The notes under the pieces are model-generated. The model was not told the DNA's origin. It saw only the letters and a list, made by a program, of their open reading frames with translations, and did no database searches. Position numbers and translations under genes: made by a program. Of a DNA stretch of 36,503 nt, positions 35,161 to 36,503 are shown piece after piece (within the stretch, counting starts at the first letter, position 1; the number at the start of each line of letters is the position of its first letter). The stretch comes from Palsa-883 sp035696165 (GTDB taxonomy: Bacteria > Pseudomonadota > Alphaproteobacteria > Acetobacterales > Acetobacteraceae), in assembly GCA_035696165.1 (NCBI GenBank), contig DASRQX010000412.1:1-36503 (forward strand), in the 5' to 3' direction.

Positions 35161-36503
35161 ATGCACACGCTTTACCTGCACAACAGCTTGACGCGTCGGA
35201 AGGAGCGGTTCGTGCCGCTCGATCCCCAGCACGTGCGCATGTACGTGTGTGGCGCAACGGTGTACGACCTGGTGCATGTCGGCAATGCGCGGCCGGAGGT
35301 GGTCTATGACGTACTGGCGCGGCTGCTGCGGCGGCTCTACCCGCGCGTGACCTATGTGCGCAACATCACCGACGTCGAGGACAAGATCAACGCGCGCGCG
35401 AGCGAACTGGGCGAGCCGATCGCGGCGCTGACCGCACGCACGATCGCCGATTACCACGCCGACCTGGCCGCGCTCGGCTCGCAGCCGCCGGACATCGAGC
35501 CGCGCGCGACGGCGCATATTCCGGAGATGATTACGCTCATCGAGCGACTGATCGGGGGCGGACATGCCTACGCGGCGGACGGCCATGTGCTCTTCGCGGT
35601 GAACAGCTATCCGGCGTACGGCCATCTGTCGGGCCGCAGTCCGGACGAACTGCTGGCTGGCGCGCGCATCGATGTAGCGCCGTACAAGCGCGACCCGGGC
35701 GATTTCGTGCTGTGGAAACCATCCCCGGCCGGTTCGCCGGGGCAGGCTCTGCAGGACCTGCCGGGCTGGGAGTCGCCGTGGGGCCGCGGCCGCCCGGGTT
35801 GGCACATCGAATGCAGCGCGATGGCGTGGCGCTATCTCGGCGAGGATTTCGACATTCATGGCGGTGGGACGGACCTGATCTTCCCGCACCATGAGAACGA
35901 GGCAGCGCAGAGTTGTTGCGCGTTTCCCGGCAGCCACTTCGCGCGCTACTGGGTGCACAACGGCATGCTGCTGGTGAACGGCGAGAAGATGTCGAAGAGC
36001 CTCGGCAACTTCACCACATTGCGTGATGCGCTGGCCGGCGTGCCGGGGGAGGTGGTTCGGCTGCTGCTGCTGCGCACGCAGTATCGTTCGACTCCCGATT
36101 ATTCCGACGTGGCGATGACCGAGGCGCGGCGCGAGTTGGATCGGTTCTATCGTGCGCTGGAGCGGTATCCTGACATCGCGGCGGTCGACGCGCCCGCCGC
36201 GGTGATGGACGCGCTATGCGACGATTTGAACACGCCGTTGGCGATCTCGGCGATGCACGTGTTGGCGGATGCGGCGCTGGCCGGCGACTTCGACGCCGCC
36301 TGCGGGTTGCGCGCGGCGGGCGGGATGCTGGGGTTGCTGCAGGTGGACCCGGGAACATGGTTCCGCGGCGCCGGCGAGGATACCGCCGCGATCGAGGCGG
36401 CGATCGCCGAGCGGCTGGCGGCGCGCAAGGCGCGGGACTTCGCTCGGGCGGACGCCATTCGTGCCGAGTTGGCGGTGCAGGGGATCGTGCTGGAAGACGC
36501 GGC
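35161..36503 (+). CDS. cysS: cysteinyl-tRNA synthetase (3' end beyond the window)
   Basis: A class I synthetase charging tRNA-Cys. The window holds 447 codons; about ten more are expected. The zinc ligand Cys30 is in MYVCGATVYDLVHVGNARPE with the HIGH-type HVGN (39-42). Further zinc ligands are in WHIECSAM (Cys218) and FPHHENEAAQS (His243/244). KMSKS is exact at 276-280 (NGEKMSKSLGNF). The C-terminal helical domain ends in RLAARKARDFARADAIRAEL. ATG 35161 has only a weak ribosome site (AAGTGG). The 182 bp upstream, after the methyltransferase pseudogene, contain no gene. Confidence 0.97.
   Translation, partial: MHTLYLHNSLTRRKERFVPLDPQHVRMYVCGATVYDLVHVGNARPEVVYDVLARLLRRLYPRVTYVRNITDVEDKINARASELGEPIAALTARTIADYHADLAALGSQPPDIEPRATAHIPEMITLIERLIGGGHAYAADGHVLFAVNSYPAYGHLSGRSPDELLAGARIDVAPYKRDPGDFVLWKPSPAGSPGQALQDLPGWESPWGRGRPGWHIECSAMAWRYLGEDFDIHGGGTDLIFPHHENEAAQSCCAFPGSHFARYWVHNGMLLVNGEKMSKSLGNFTTLRDALAGVPGEVVRLLLLRTQYRSTPDYSDVAMTEARRELDRFYRALERYPDIAAVDAPAAVMDALCDDLNTPLAISAMHVLADAALAGDFDAACGLRAAGGMLGLLQVDPGTWFRGAGEDTAAIEAAIAERLAARKARDFARADAIRAELAVQGIVLEDA

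Overview
This is a GC-rich window with features of an alphaproteobacterium, most likely an Acetobacteraceae or related Rhodospirillales member. That placement is an inference from protein style (ETF-QO, the DUF2064 and GT2 pair, rpe/heparinase/purH) and not from a marker gene. The backbone is housekeeping: ETF-ubiquinone oxidoreductase, ispE, tRNA-Gln, purH, rpe, gltX, cysS (cut by the right edge), moaB and a lytic transglycosylase. Between these lie short accessory stretches with repeats, mobile-element traces and decaying genes.

Left part (1-11.6 kb): a partial PA0069-type radical SAM gene diverges from a tight plus-strand run of GT2 glycosyltransferase, DUF2064 protein and ClC chloride transporter. 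moaB, a soluble lytic transglycosylase and a degenerate uracil-DNA-glycosylase-like gene follow on the minus strand. Divergent from the last is ETF-QO, followed by a TPR lipoprotein, ispE and tRNA-Gln(UUG).

Middle part (11.6-25.1 kb): a good sigma-54 -24/-12 promoter stands in front of a PEP-CTERM surface-protein gene that is broken by two single-base frameshifts. Next come a MITE-like element, an enoyl-CoA hydratase, a His-rich TPR protein, a Uma2 nuclease-fold gene and a DUF4168 gene. purH has a second, inverted copy of the same MITE just upstream. Beyond it are a GT4 glycosyltransferase, a dead Uma2 gene and the heparinase/rpe pair.

Right part (25.1-36.5 kb): an N-terminally eroded Uma2 gene, a small acidic hypothetical gene next to gltX, a cupin, an ABC exporter whose first membrane helix looks deleted, a LysR regulator and a small secreted protein. 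An NRAMP-like metal transporter with non-canonical binding-site residues follows, with a perfect odd-centred palindrome in its upstream region. A methyltransferase gene broken by at least three frameshifts precedes cysS.

The most noteworthy points are the MITE pair (16-bp inverted ends, TTA target duplications), the sigma-54/PEP-CTERM arrangement, the UDG-like protein lacking its motif His, and the unusual NRAMP with its palindromic operator candidate. Lesions are concentrated in accessory genes, while the essential genes read open throughout, which argues for real decay over poor sequence. I did not find a convincing new multi-gene defence or biosynthetic system.
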